A stretch of DNA of 64,000 nucleotides, taken from positions 29,273,022 through 29,337,021 of the forward strand of contig CM033399.1 of NCBI GenBank assembly GCA_019426215.1, given 5' to 3'. Both the position numbers and the translations under genes were made by a program. Every line of letters begins with the position of its first letter. The first letter of the stretch is position 1. The notes under the pieces were generated by a model. That model had not been told where the DNA came from. It searched no databases and saw nothing but the letters and a program-made list of their open reading frames with translations. This document shows positions 46,287-56,649 of this stretch, one piece after another. The stretch comes from Buddleja alternifolia (lineage: Eukaryota > Streptophyta > Magnoliopsida > Lamiales > Scrophulariaceae).

Positions 46287-46635
46287 TTAGTTAAGGTTAG
46301 TTAAAGCCTCAACAATATGTTTTAGCTGGAAATGCATTTCTTTATATACATCCATGTAAGTACAGGCATTTACAACTAAAATAAAAATTACAAGAGACAA
46401 AAAGATAAAGAACTTCTGGATGGTCTCATAGCGTCTTTGCTGCTTCATTAAATTGTATCTTCTGGATATTTCAGCTCGGATTGCTTCAGTCAGTTGATCG
46501 TCTAGAGCTATCATCATAGCATGGTCTGAGTTGATGACGCTCTTCTTTTCTTGTTTACATCTTTCGCTGAAGGCAACCTAGTGTTTATCCCATTCGGATG
46601 GATCAATGCCAATATGTCGTAGACAGATTCTGTAC
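46287..46635 (-). pseudogene. Element C ORF4 remnant with a hydrophobic C-terminal segment
   Basis: Short frame following ORF3 in the -1 frame, starting at an ATG near 46652 in the context GCAGATGCCAG. It aligns with ORF4 of element B through RICLRxIGIDP, then has one stop near 46582, and continues open from 46517 (MMIALDDQLTEAIRAEISRR). It ends with FFIFLSLVIFILVVNACTY, about 19 hydrophobic residues, long enough to span a membrane, after a basic RRYNLMKQQRRYE stretch. Function unknown; a membrane anchor would fit an envelope-like role, but that is inference. Confidence 0.55.
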
Positions 46636-46652
46636 ACTTGATCAAACTCTGG

Positions 46653-48672
46653 CATCTGCTTCTCCTTAGCAATTCTTTAAGATCTGTTGGCTCAAGGAGA
46701 GGCGCTCGTTTAACTGGAACATCAAACTGTTCTAGGTAAGCTTGAGACGGTACTGGCAGATTAGCCCTTTGCCTTATTGGAGAAAAACTAGAAGTATTGC
46801 TAGGTGCTCCAACAGCAGCAACCCAAGATGGGTATTTGGACTCTATGTTGAGTGGAGGAGGAGGAGGAAGAAGGATCTCTCTTGGAATTGGACTCTGCGC
46901 AGGCTAAAGTTCTTGACACTTTGATGAAGACGTTGTAGCTCTTGAACTTGGCACTTTCCCCTTTTCCCCCTTATTACCATCATCAGTTTTCAGAAAGTGT
47001 TCAGAAAGAATACTAACCTAATGTGCAATCCGAGCGATTGATCCTGCAAGATCATCATAACGCTTATCGAAGTGCTCTTTCATTTCCATCATAGTGTCTT
47101 CAATTTCTATGAACGCTTTGAGGCTTTCGTTAACCGCAGCTTGAGTAGCTCTCGCATATGGACGATGTGAGTGTCCAGATTCTGTGATTCAAGCTTTGCA
47201 AGATCCTCCTAAATCCAGTGGAGAGCATTAGCGCAATTATCAGCATGATCACGCGCTTAATCCAATGTTTCTTTCAAAAGAGGAGTAAGCGCCCGACCAA
47301 CATCACGTGAGATAATTGTTTGAGTAACCGGTTTGAGTTTAAATTTTGAGGTGGTCTTCAAGGATTCAAAGGATGGGAGATTTTCTGCATCAAACGCTTT
47401 GCCTTGCGCTTTTCTCAACTTATCAGCAAATTCTACAACTTTAGCAATGCTAGCGTCAAGCTTGGATTCTGGAATAGATGCTTCAGCAGCTGGAGTCGCA
47501 CGCTTAGTTCCAGCGTCAGAAACAGGAATAGATTCAGAAATAGCGGCCACAACAGGCGCTTGAGGTTCTGTTTCCAGAGAGACGCTCTGAGTCTCCAAGT
47601 CCATTTGAGTGTTGTCTTCAATCTGGTCAATTAATGGAACTTCTTCTATTGCGGGAACTTCCACAGGTGCTGGCAACATTTGACGATAATAATCAAATTG
47701 AAACTTAAATTTGCCTAAGGCGGAACCTGAATAGATAACATCTGAAGCACTATCAAAAAGCTCCTTGAGACGATGCTCTGACATGCAGGTGCTAGAGATA
47801 AATGTGCGAAGGGGACTTTCCATAGCTCTAACCCACATTGGACCCAAAATCTCCTACACATGATCTGGAAATAGCCTACACTTCGCCTGAGGGATAAGAA
47901 AAAGTTCATCTGGGTGATAGATTTGAAAGAAGGCTATAATCCGATTGCTCGAGAAACGAGCCAAATCACTGTGTTTAACATATAGTCTTTAATATTCTTT
48001 AAGGTATGGATTGACGGCTTGAGCGATGCCTTGATTGCGTTCCAGCAAGGATATGACAAAGGCTTAATGATCACTCACTTGTTTTCTGATGGAGGAGAGT
48101 AAAGGATATCCCCTGATGAAATTAAGAGCAGAACCGTTTGGTTTTCGCAGATAAGTGCGGTGAAGATCTTATCAAAAATCTTGAGTGGAGTCATGATCTT
48201 GATCAACAGCCTCATATTCTCATCACGATAACTCAAAGCGATGGTCAAATCAGATACGGGGCATGTGCCACTGGTAGATGCTCTGCCGCAGAAGGTGAGA
48301 GGAGTATCTACGATTCTTTGTGGCGCTTCTCGCAGAAAAGTCTCGGTTGGTTGTCTGACGCTTGGCAAGTCAGCAACTGGCTCTACTCGCAATGTACATT
48401 TCTGAAGGCAATATTTAGCAAACTGACGCTTATTGTCATGCATGCCTATGCCGAAAAGATGAGGAACATTGACTAATTCTTGAAATGAATATCTGTTGCT
48501 CACATAAGCTTCTGACCACATCACCTCATTTATGCAGATTTCAGCCCCAACATTGTAGATGGCTTTAATTCCTTCATGATGAATGTCCCTGCTCGCTTCA
48601 AAAAGATATTTGTGCTAGCGTTCCAAACGCTATTGAAGAAGTCGTCGGTTTCCTCTTGAGCGCAGTCCTTAT
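46653..48672 (-). pseudogene. Element C ORF3 remnant
   Basis: Minus-strand remains of ORF3. The clearest parts are 47257-47847 (GPMWVRAMESPLRTFISSTC, matching GPMYIRAIDSPLRTFISGTC in element B) and 48075-48524 (VNVPHLFGIGMHDNKRQFAKYCLQ, matching B). A coiled-coil-like region lies at about 46980-47250. Several stops interrupt it. It begins abruptly at 48672, within the second globular domain. Confidence 0.8.
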
Positions 48673-50244
48673 GCACAATGGAATGATCACATTGTGTATG
48701 GCATGATATTAATCCTATAGGATTAACTCTAATGTAAAATGCAGTGATAATATAGACTATTAAATATGTAGTCTTGAAATTATAAGCTTCAGAAGTTATG
48801 AAATTTTGATTTTCTTTCAAAGTAGCCTATTGTTATAGTATTATTATCTCATGAGATAATAAGACTTTTTATTATTATATTTTATTGAATTATAAGTAGT
48901 TCGACGATACTTATGATGAAATTGTATCTTATATTATGAATATAAAGAATGCGCATTAGTGGATGTAGTTAAACTACATTATTGGTAAAATAGTATATGA
49001 AAATTTACCCCATGATCATATATGAGGATAGATGGGATTATCCTATGAAAGTTTTACAATGAAATATGTTATGTAGGGGCAAATAACTTAGTATAAGTTA
49101 TGTTTCCCTAGAATATTTTCTAGTGCACTTAAATGTGGGGGTAAAGGAGAAATACAACTTCAAAGTTGAGACCGGTCAAGCATAATGAAGTTGTGGAGCA
49201 AATTTGTTTAAATTGCTCATCATATAAAATCACCAATAGTGGGAACCCAACCTTTTCTCTAGCACTACCACTAGTTAAAAGGTTTAAAGGGTAATAACAA
49301 GTTATTGATAAGTGATTAGGTTAACTCTAGATATATTGAATATTTCTAAGAGCTGTACATAAGGAGGATGAGTTGAAAACTCTTAATGAAGTAAAATTTG
49401 ATACCTATTAAGGAATGAAAGGATTTCACCTAAGTGAACACAAGAGGTGGTGCCATTTCTAATAAAAGTGTGGGAAATTATAAGTGTTCATGATACTAGG
49501 ATGAAGCGCAAGGCCATGTATGTGCTTAAATTTTTCGGTGAACTTGTTGAAAGTTAAAAGATTCATGTGTGCGATATCTCCAGTTTAACTTATGGAATCT
49601 TGGTTTAAGCTATTAGCCACCATTGATTTTGTTAAACTTTGAGTTATTTGCACTAAGTGAAAGTTTAATTCGAAAGACACTTTCATTTATGCATATACCT
49701 TTTGAGTAAGTGAACTTCAATGTTACATGTTAAGTGGCGGATTTTTAATATGATAATCAAAGTGGGGAATTGTTGGAATATTTGATTATTATATTAAAAA
49801 ATTAATATTAATTAATTAAAGTCATGTCTATTAGTGAGTGGTCATATCTAATAGTCACATCTTTTATGATTGGTGTTATTGAAAGGTTGCAACTCTTTTG
49901 ACAAGAGTTGTGTCTTTGTATAGAACAAGAAGTTGTTTGGAAAAGGTGTCTCAATATCTATAAATACACCAGTTTTGATGCCACAAATAAATAGTAAGAA
50001 ATCTAAAATTCTCCTACGTTTTTCACTTATGTCACTTTCAACGAGTTCTTGAAGGGAGACTTTTGAAATTGCTATTCGTAAGTCTCGATGGTTTTTTCGT
50101 ATCCTAGAAGTGATTGGCCATATAAACCCAGTAGTAAACGAGTAGTGGGAGCAAGTATCACTTTAAGGAAAGTAATTCGTACACGCTTCGAAACCAAGTT
50201 TAAATTATATTTTCTTCATTAGTTTCGGATTAATTGAAATATCA
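48673..50244 (+). mobile_element. Copia element E, 3' end with LTR
   Basis: About 1.1 kb of noncoding 3' tail, then a polypurine tract (AAAGTGGGGAAT, 49759-49770) and an LTR from TGTTGGAATATTTG at 49771 to a CA end at about 50244. Coding parts are missing. The left border is the junction with element C. Confidence 0.6.
49771..50244 (+). repeat. Element E LTR
   Basis: About 474 bp. TATA box TATAAATAC at about 49966-49974. The start is clear from the polypurine tract; the end (ATATCA) is less certain because no second LTR is available for comparison. Confidence 0.6.
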
Positions 50245-51088
50245 CTTTAAGATTGTTGGGGATTTTTCTTTAGATTGGGGAATACAAACTAATGAAGAAA
50301 ATACAGGGAGCGGTGGCGACATAGGGTGGTGGCTGAGGCTGGGATCTGGAGGTTGGTCTCGGCGGCGGCGGTTTCTGGGTAACAGGGTGGTGGTGGCGGC
50401 TGGGATCTGGAGTTGATTGTTGGCTGCGGCGGTTATGGAGGTGAGAGGAGGTGGTGGCTGCAGTTTTGAGGCTAAAAGGAGGTGGTGGCGGCGGCGGTTT
50501 TGGGGTAAAAGGTATTGTGGACGACTGCAACAGCTGGGATTAGAGCTCAGGATTTTCAATTGGGTATAGCTCGTTGTTGTGGGTGACGGCGGCAGCTTGT
50601 CGTTATAGCGGTGAAGACGGCCCTTTGATTTAGAAGAAAAGGCCCAAAAGGTTGTCGCAGCCTCTTGCGTTGTCGTGAAGGTCTCCACATCGTTCAGGAG
50701 TACGTCAAGTCTTAAAGAAGCTTAGCAATGAAGATGACTTCTATAGAATGTGTTGAGAGAGTTTAGACAGAAAATTCGATTATGTTTTTGGTGTTTTCCC
50801 TGAAAGTTTTTTGATTTACTGTTTGAACCAGCAAGTTTACTGGGTTAAGGTTATTCTTGCAGTTAAGGTCATGATCAATGTCAATCATCAATGCTATTAA
50901 TTGTTTTTGGAGTTTTAATGTTGATTTAAAAAAAGCAAGGACAAAGAAGAAGAAGGATTAGGGTTCTAGATCTGGATTTGAAAAATGAATAAAATAAACT
51001 GAAAATAAAAAAACATTAAACTATTTCATAATATTCTGTCTTTTTTAACTTATGTAAGTAACAATTAATTAATTTCTATATTGGTAAT
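50245..51088. other. GGT/GGC-rich low-complexity DNA and flank
   Basis: 50300-50530 is a patchwork of imperfect GGTGGTGGC- and GGCGGCGG-like units. The frames through it encode only repetitive proline or glycine/arginine strings. No supported gene. The rest, to the LTR of element B, is plain AT-rich DNA. Confidence 0.5.
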
Positions 51089-52633
51089 TGTTGGTCCCAA
51101 GTGGCATACGAAAGGGTCTAGAAGGGGGGGGTTGAATAGACCCTTTAAGTCTTTTTCGACTTAAAATTGATTTCGTATTAAACGTATTTGGACGCTTGAA
51201 ATGATAGACGCTTGAAGAGTGTGACGCTTCACCTTAGCGTTCACACAAGATATTTGAGACTTTGTGAAGCGTCTAATGAAGACTGTTTTATAAAGTTAAC
51301 TTAGACTTCAGGAATTGAATACTTTGACCTTGTAGGTTAAGCGTTCAGTTCTTTTAATCAGGGTTAGCACAGCGGAATGATTTTGGAGTCTTCTCTTTGA
51401 AAGTTTTAGCGTCACAAGATGTTTCTTAGGTGCTTAGCTTTTGATTGTGTTTTACTTATGCAGTGATGTGATAGATGAATGAAATGACTGAAAAGTAAAT
51501 AACACAATATTTGTAAGGTTCGTTGGGTGGTGTAATCCCAACTACGTCCTTCTTCTCCTTTGCACTTGGAGGCAATCCACTAAGATGATTCTCAAAGAAT
51601 CACACAGAATCTTCTACAAATTAGGGAGAGATGGATGTCGATGACTTGAGCTCCTTGATCACACAGATTTCTGCTTCAAATCACTTCAACCCTCTTGCTT
51701 CTTTAACCCAGAAATGATGCAAGTATCCAACTTCGACTTCACACAGATCGCGAGGCTTGGATGGGATTTTCTAAAAGGTTTGTTTGATTTTGATGAAGTT
51801 CAAACAACTTGGTAATATCTCAGTAGGAATCTGGTTTCTGCAAAAAGAATGTTTGAGATATTTGTTGACTGTCTCAGGAATATAAGAAAAGCAATTTGGA
51901 TGTTTCTTGAAGTTTCGGGCTTTTCTGAGAATTTAAGGAATGAGATTTTAATGCAACAGCAATTTGGCTTTTATAAAATTGTTTGCATCCTGTTTTGTTT
52001 GTTGTTGAAGTCCTATTTATAGGTATTCTTGGAGAAAGTGTCCGTTTGACACATGCACTGGCGCGTGTCTCTCACTTTCGCGAGTGAACAGCTTTTGTCC
52101 TTTTTCCTGAAAATCTGTTGCACGAAAGTTGGTGCTGCAGTCTGAGATAGTTGACAGTCCAATAGGGTGGCTTCTCCGTACGTCTGACATTGCTTATCAT
52201 ATTAAATGCTCTTATCAACATTTAATGCATTTGAAATTAATACCCGTTGGTATTTAATGCTTTGAGAATATTTGCATTAAACTCCTTCTGGACTTAGAAG
52301 TAAATTCAGGTGAGATCACTTCTGTCCCATAAGGTAACGCTTGATATAGCTGGCCAAAGTGGACGCTTGGAGACTGTATCTATCTTCTGAGATCAGGCGC
52401 TTGAGTCTTCGAACTTTACCACTGATAAACTCACTCAGAAATCATCAGACGCTCAGCCTAAGACTATTTTGCCTAACACTCTAAAGTAAGATAACAAAGC
52501 CTAATAAATCTATTACAAGTCTAACGCTTCAAAGCCTATACAAGTTTTCTACAAAAAATAAACTTACAACTTTTTGGGGTCTAACAAAAACTTAATTGTC
52601 ATCATCAAAACTTCTAACATGAAATTCCTAACA
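51089..52633 (-). repeat. Element B 3' LTR
   Basis: 1545 bp. On the minus strand it starts TGTTAGGAATTTC and ends GGGACCAACA. TATA box seen reversed as CTATTTATAGG at 52012-52022. The G tract near 51122-51131 is 8 long. Confidence 0.93.
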
Positions 52634-52650
52634 ATTTCCCCCTTTTTGAT
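52634..52650 (-). other. Element B polypurine tract
   Basis: The plus strand reads ATTTCCCCCTTTTTG, that is a minus-strand CAAAAAGGGGGAAAT immediately before the LTR. Confidence 0.9.
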
Positions 52651-52867
52651 GATGGCAATACTTACTCTTTTATAGTTCAAGAGTTAGATAGCCAAACGTA
52701 AAAGTTAGCTTTGATCAGTAGACGTTAGTTAAAGTTAGTTACGCTTCAACGAGATGTTTCAGCAAAAAAAATGCATTTCATATTTATCGAGAATTACAAG
52801 CATTTTTACAGCTGAATGTTTAAAGATATAGGAGACAAGAATATAGATAATGTAAAATCAGAAAGCT

Positions 52868-53089
52868 TTAATGACTTGGTCTAACTCTGTATCGCTTGGA
52901 CATTTCAGCTCGGATAGCTTCAGTCAGATTGTCTTCCAAGATCATCATTGCTTCATGATCTTTGTTGATGATAAGCTTGTTTTCTTCTTGTTGTCTCTTT
53001 TTGAATACTTTAAAGTGATTATCCCAGTCAGTTGGGTCGATACCAATGTACCTTAGGCAGATTCGAAAAGCTTGGCTAAAATCAGTCAT
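52868..53089 (-). CDS. Element B ORF4 (73 aa), overlapping the end of ORF3
   Basis: Small frame whose ATG overlaps the ORF3 stop (AAATGA), in the -1 frame. The product MTDFSQAFRICLRYIGIDPT continues with a charged, probably helical part (HEAMMILEDNLTEAIRAEMS). It aligns with the remnant in element C, where the same -1 relation and an ATG at the same place are seen, and with the 3' end of the third region in element A. The hydrophobic tail of C is not kept here; B stops after SKRYRVRPSH. It could be made by termination-reinitiation or frameshifting. Function unknown. Confidence 0.6.
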   Translation of the reverse strand: MTDFSQAFRICLRYIGIDPTDWDNHFKVFKKRQQEENKLIINKDHEAMMILEDNLTEAIRAEMSKRYRVRPSH

Positions 53090-56000
53090 TTCCTTTCTTC
53101 AGCTAAGATCTGTGGATCTGTAGGTTCTGAAATGGATGTTCTCTGAAGAGGAATGTCAAACTGTTCAAGCAGTGCTCTTGTAGGAATTGGTAGGTTTGGA
53201 TATAACGCTCTAGGAGGTTCCCTTAGTGTACTACTGGGCGCTCCGGATGAACTTTGTGTCAGAGCAGTTATCCAAGACGGGAGATTAAGCGCAGTCTGAG
53301 AAGGAGGCATTTGACGCTTAGCAGACGGAGGATCTTCAACTTTTGAACTGGACGCTTTCCGCTTTTCTCCTTTCTTCTTCTCTTCCCCCTTATTGCCATC
53401 ATCAGATTTTAAGAAGTGGTTTGTGAGTACACTTACCTGATGAGCAATCTGAGATAAGGAATCTGTGATGTCATCCAGACGCTTGTCGAAGCGTTCCTGC
53501 ATAACAAGAAGCTTAGCGCTGGTGGCGTCATTCACAGATATCTCAAGGGTTGCAAGGCGCTTTTCAAGTTCTTCTTTCATGGCAAGTTGGGTGGCGTGGG
53601 CAGCATCCTGCATTTCTTGAAAGTCTTGTTTGCACTCACCAACTGCCGCTTGAGCTGAACTACGCATATGAGCAATCTGAGCGCTCATTACGTGAGTTTC
53701 AATCTTTGCCAGGTCTTCCTTAATCCAATGGAGAGATTCTTCACTCTGAGTAGCTTGAGCGCTAATTGTCTCCAAAACAGATTTAAGCAGGGGACCGAAG
53801 GCTTGACTCTCATCTGATTGAACCACTTGAGGAGCTGGTCGCTTGAATCGTGATGAGTGTTTGAGAGAGTCAAAAGGAACTTGATAGGCTGGATCAAAAA
53901 CAGTACCTCGAATATCCACGGAAGTATCTTCAGCACTATCAATGGTAGCATGTTCAGGAGCGTCAGGAATACTGGTATCTGCAGATTTGGACGCTTCAGA
54001 TGTCTCAGCAGGCGCTTCCTCAAGCGTTGACTCAGGCTGGCGAAAGTCAGTGAATTGAAAGTTCCAGCTTGCTGAGTCGGCATAAGAGGTGGATGTAGAA
54101 TCCAAGAGTTCAATGAGTCTGTTCCTGGACAAACAAGTACCGGAGATAAATGTGCGAAGAGGACTATCAATGGCCCTGATGTACATTGGACCAATGATAT
54201 CCAGCACATGATCTGGGAAAATTTTGGACGGAGCTTGAGCGATGGAGAATAGTGAATCTGTGCAGTGAGTTCTGGAAAATCCAATCAAGCAATCTGAGGG
54301 AAGAGATGCAGGACGTCGATGTGTAGGCACACAGTCCGCATAGTACTCTTCAAGATACGGATAAATGGCTTGAGCGAGCTCTTGATTCCTTTCAAGCAGA
54401 GAAAGAACATACTCATAGTGATTGAGTACCTCACTGCGAATGGAAGGGAGCAGCGGATATCCTTTGAATGAATTGATCACTGAGCCATTCCAAGATCTGA
54501 GATTGGCAGTGAAGATTTTATCAAAGAGAGATACGGGAGATAGAATCTTTACCATCAGATTGAAGTTTTCTTCACAGTGGCTTGGAGCAAGATTTAAGCA
54601 CCGTTCACCAACTGTACCACTGGAAGACGCTTGAGCATTAAACCGAAGAGGGGTGATGGATAATCTCTGAAGTTCTTGACGTAGACATTGTTCTATTTGA
54701 TGTCTAATAATTGGGAGCTTGAGAACAGGTCCGAGTCTTTGTTGACGCTTCAGGAGGCAATACTTGGCGAATTGACGCTTCTTGTCATGCATGCCTATGC
54801 CGAAAAGATGGGGAGCTTGGACTAACTCTGGGAAGGTGTATTTATGTCCCATGTACGCTTCAACCCAATTTACTTCATTTATACAGAAGTCTGTGCCAGC
54901 ATTCACCATAGCACGAATACCTTCAAGATGAATATCTCTTATGGCTTCAAAGCGGTGCTTATCAGGCTGATAGTTGGCATTCCAGACGCTGTCAAAGTAA
55001 GCATCAGCTTCAGTCTGGAGCAGATCGGTCAACGATTCAAGGCGCTCACCAGCATGAATCTCTTTATTTTTCCATAGACAGAGAGGTCGGGCCGATGCAA
55101 GATTTTCAGGGCTGTGAGCCGTCTGAGGGAAATGTGTGTAACCTTCTCTGTTCAAGACTGACTCTGAGGGATTGAGAAAGCTAGGACGGAGAGGATCATA
55201 CACACGAACACTGTAATCCCTTAGCGCGAACCCAGTTGGTCTGCTGTGGCCATTGTCAAGATAGTAAGCCACATCCACGGCACATCTAGGAGGTCTGTCT
55301 CCTGGTCTGTCTAGAACGGTTGCTTTGATTGCGCTGTCAAAGTCAATCAGTCTTGCAGCGTCAGCTTCTGCAGCAATATATCTTTCTAAATTATATCCTG
55401 CAGGAATGAAATCTTCGTCGAGCGCTGGGGGCATATAGTTAATTGAATGATCAATTGTCTTCAGCGGATCGAGTTGAAAGAAGTGACGAGGAGCTCTAAC
55501 GTCTTCAGCAGCGTTCTGATCTTCTGAACGTGCCTCTGTTAAAGTAGCAGGTTCCTCAGGTTCAATTGCAGCTACTTTAGCGGCAACATCTTGAGCGATA
55601 GCTACAACTCCAGTCAGGTCCACATCCAACAGAACATCTGTGGACACTTCAGCAGTAGCTGGAACTATAGCTGAAAAACAAGAGCCATCCTCTATAAGAG
55701 CAGGATCTTCTACAGATGTAGGAATAGAAATGCTGTGGGAAGAAATAAACTTACCCTGAGAACTAAGCTCAACAGCAGTTTCTTGAGCGCTTGGCTCAAC
55801 AGCAGCATCTTGAGCGCTTGGCTCAACTACAACTTGAGCGCTTGGCTCAACTGTAACATCTTGAGCGCTTGGCTCAACGACGACTTGAGCGCTTGGCTCA
55901 ACTGTCTCAGGCTCTTCAGGAGTAGCTTGACGCTTGCTAGTCCTGGAACGCTTAAAGATTTTCTTAATATTGACTCCTTCAACTAGTTTAGCCGGAGGAG

Positions 56001-56649
56001 CGGGAGGATCAGCAGCTGGTTCTTCAAAGTCTATTTGCTTAATGATCCCTTCCAGCTTTCGTCTTTTGAGAGGCAACTTGTCCTCAGCATCTTCATCAGT
56101 TTCCTCATCAATCTTTTGAGAGGGGACGGCAATTTTAACTTTGGGTTTTCTGGGGGCTCTCTTCTTCGTTACTGCTGGACGCTTCACAGCTTCCTCTGGC
56201 ACTGGTCTCTCAGCCTTTTGAGCAAGCAGTTGGCGTTCTTCCAGTCGCTCAGATAGGGGTCTAGCCGCACCACTAACTTTTGGAGGATTGAACATATTGG
56301 TCAGAATCCTTTTTCCCAACAACTTGGACTTATTCAAAGGAAGTCCAGACGAGTACACACAATTCGATTTAAACAAGATGTCACTCAGGATGAGTCCATA
56401 AGGCTTATTTGAAGCGCTTAGACTGTCCCGAAACCGTCCGAAGATGTACTCACTCCAGTTGATTTTGATGTTGAAGAGTATAGCAACCATCATCTGAAAT
56501 TGGACAGGATTTACTTTATCAAAGGTTCCCACGCGGCATTCTATGATCTTGCTGCAGAAATCAGCCAATAACCGATATTTGGACACCAGATCTTTCTTCT
56601 GAAGTATTGAGTGTAAGGAACGTCGTCGTACGCACTCATGATTGCCCAT
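53086..56649 (-). CDS. Element B ORF3, main part (1187 codons), separated from its start by a frameshift
   Basis: Third coding region after pol, in the place of the Sirevirus envelope-like gene. It continues the N-terminal domain begun at 57023 in another frame; the shift lies near 56588-56600. Parts on the minus strand: rest of the N-terminal domain (FDKVNPVQFQMMVAILFNIK), a lysine/proline-rich linker, a VEPSAQ repeat block (plus 55782-55902), a central globular domain (about 54300-55450, with LFGIGMHDKKRQFAKYCLL, shared with C), GPMYIRAIDSPLRTFISGTC, then a coiled-coil-like region and a KKKGEKRKASSSK basic patch. No signal peptide is seen. Function unknown. Confidence 0.75.
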   Translation of the reverse strand: MGNHECVRRRSLHSILQKKDLVSKYRLLADFCSKIIECRVGTFDKVNPVQFQMMVAILFNIKINWSEYIFGRFRDSLSASNKPYGLILSDILFKSNCVYSSGLPLNKSKLLGKRILTNMFNPPKVSGAARPLSERLEERQLLAQKAERPVPEEAVKRPAVTKKRAPRKPKVKIAVPSQKIDEETDEDAEDKLPLKRRKLEGIIKQIDFEEPAADPPAPPAKLVEGVNIKKIFKRSRTSKRQATPEEPETVEPSAQVVVEPSAQDVTVEPSAQVVVEPSAQDAAVEPSAQETAVELSSQGKFISSHSISIPTSVEDPALIEDGSCFSAIVPATAEVSTDVLLDVDLTGVVAIAQDVAAKVAAIEPEEPATLTEARSEDQNAAEDVRAPRHFFQLDPLKTIDHSINYMPPALDEDFIPAGYNLERYIAAEADAARLIDFDSAIKATVLDRPGDRPPRCAVDVAYYLDNGHSRPTGFALRDYSVRVYDPLRPSFLNPSESVLNREGYTHFPQTAHSPENLASARPLCLWKNKEIHAGERLESLTDLLQTEADAYFDSVWNANYQPDKHRFEAIRDIHLEGIRAMVNAGTDFCINEVNWVEAYMGHKYTFPELVQAPHLFGIGMHDKKRQFAKYCLLKRQQRLGPVLKLPIIRHQIEQCLRQELQRLSITPLRFNAQASSSGTVGERCLNLAPSHCEENFNLMVKILSPVSLFDKIFTANLRSWNGSVINSFKGYPLLPSIRSEVLNHYEYVLSLLERNQELAQAIYPYLEEYYADCVPTHRRPASLPSDCLIGFSRTHCTDSLFSIAQAPSKIFPDHVLDIIGPMYIRAIDSPLRTFISGTCLSRNRLIELLDSTSTSYADSASWNFQFTDFRQPESTLEEAPAETSEASKSADTSIPDAPEHATIDSAEDTSVDIRGTVFDPAYQVPFDSLKHSSRFKRPAPQVVQSDESQAFGPLLKSVLETISAQATQSEESLHWIKEDLAKIETHVMSAQIAHMRSSAQAAVGECKQDFQEMQDAAHATQLAMKEELEKRLATLEISVNDATSAKLLVMQERFDKRLDDITDSLSQIAHQVSVLTNHFLKSDDGNKGEEKKKGEKRKASSSKVEDPPSAKRQMPPSQTALNLPSWITALTQSSSGAPSSTLREPPRALYPNLPIPTRALLEQFDIPLQRTSISEPTDPQILAEERK
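55671..55754 (-). other. Candidate intron in element B ORF3
   Basis: On the minus strand it starts GTAAGTTT after CTCAG/G and ends TTGTTTTTCAG. It is 84 nt, phase 1, and after removal gives Gln then Ala as in element A. Because 84 is a multiple of 3 and has no stop in frame, unspliced RNA is also translatable. Confidence 0.45.
55782..55902 (-). repeat. Five-copy 19-bp repeat with internal inverted repeat, encoding VEPSAQ units
   Basis: CTTGAGCGCTTGGCTCAAC occurs five times at 55782, 55809, 55833, 55860 and 55884, with alternating 27- and 24-bp spacing. Each unit contains TTGAGC and GCTCAA as an inverted pair. On the minus strand they encode VEPSAQ with short variable spacers. Element A lacks the block. 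Confidence 0.9.

Larger units (their letters stand above)
44665..48672 (-). mobile_element. Copia element C (Sirevirus-like), 3' part only
   Basis: 3' LTR at 44665-46189, then polypurine tract, ORF4 and the C-terminal two thirds of ORF3, all on the minus strand and alignable with element B. The copy ends inside ORF3 at about 48672, where unrelated element E begins. Gag, pol and 5' LTR are absent. Confidence 0.85.

Noticed and set aside
50242..50688. A 148-codon minus-strand frame in GGT/GGC-rich DNA.
   Set aside because: The product is repetitive proline/arginine/threonine text with no domain. Open frames arise by chance in low-stop, GC-rich repeats.
55782..55902. A CRISPR-like array, because of regularly spaced identical repeats.
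   Set aside because: Repeats are 19 bp with 5-8 bp spacers inside a coding frame of a plant retroelement, so it is a protein repeat.
54300..56500. Plus-strand frames opposite element B ORF3, such as 55735-55986 with a repeated SAWLN pattern.
   Set aside because: They are antisense shadows; the repeat comes from the VEPSAQ-encoding repeat on the real strand.
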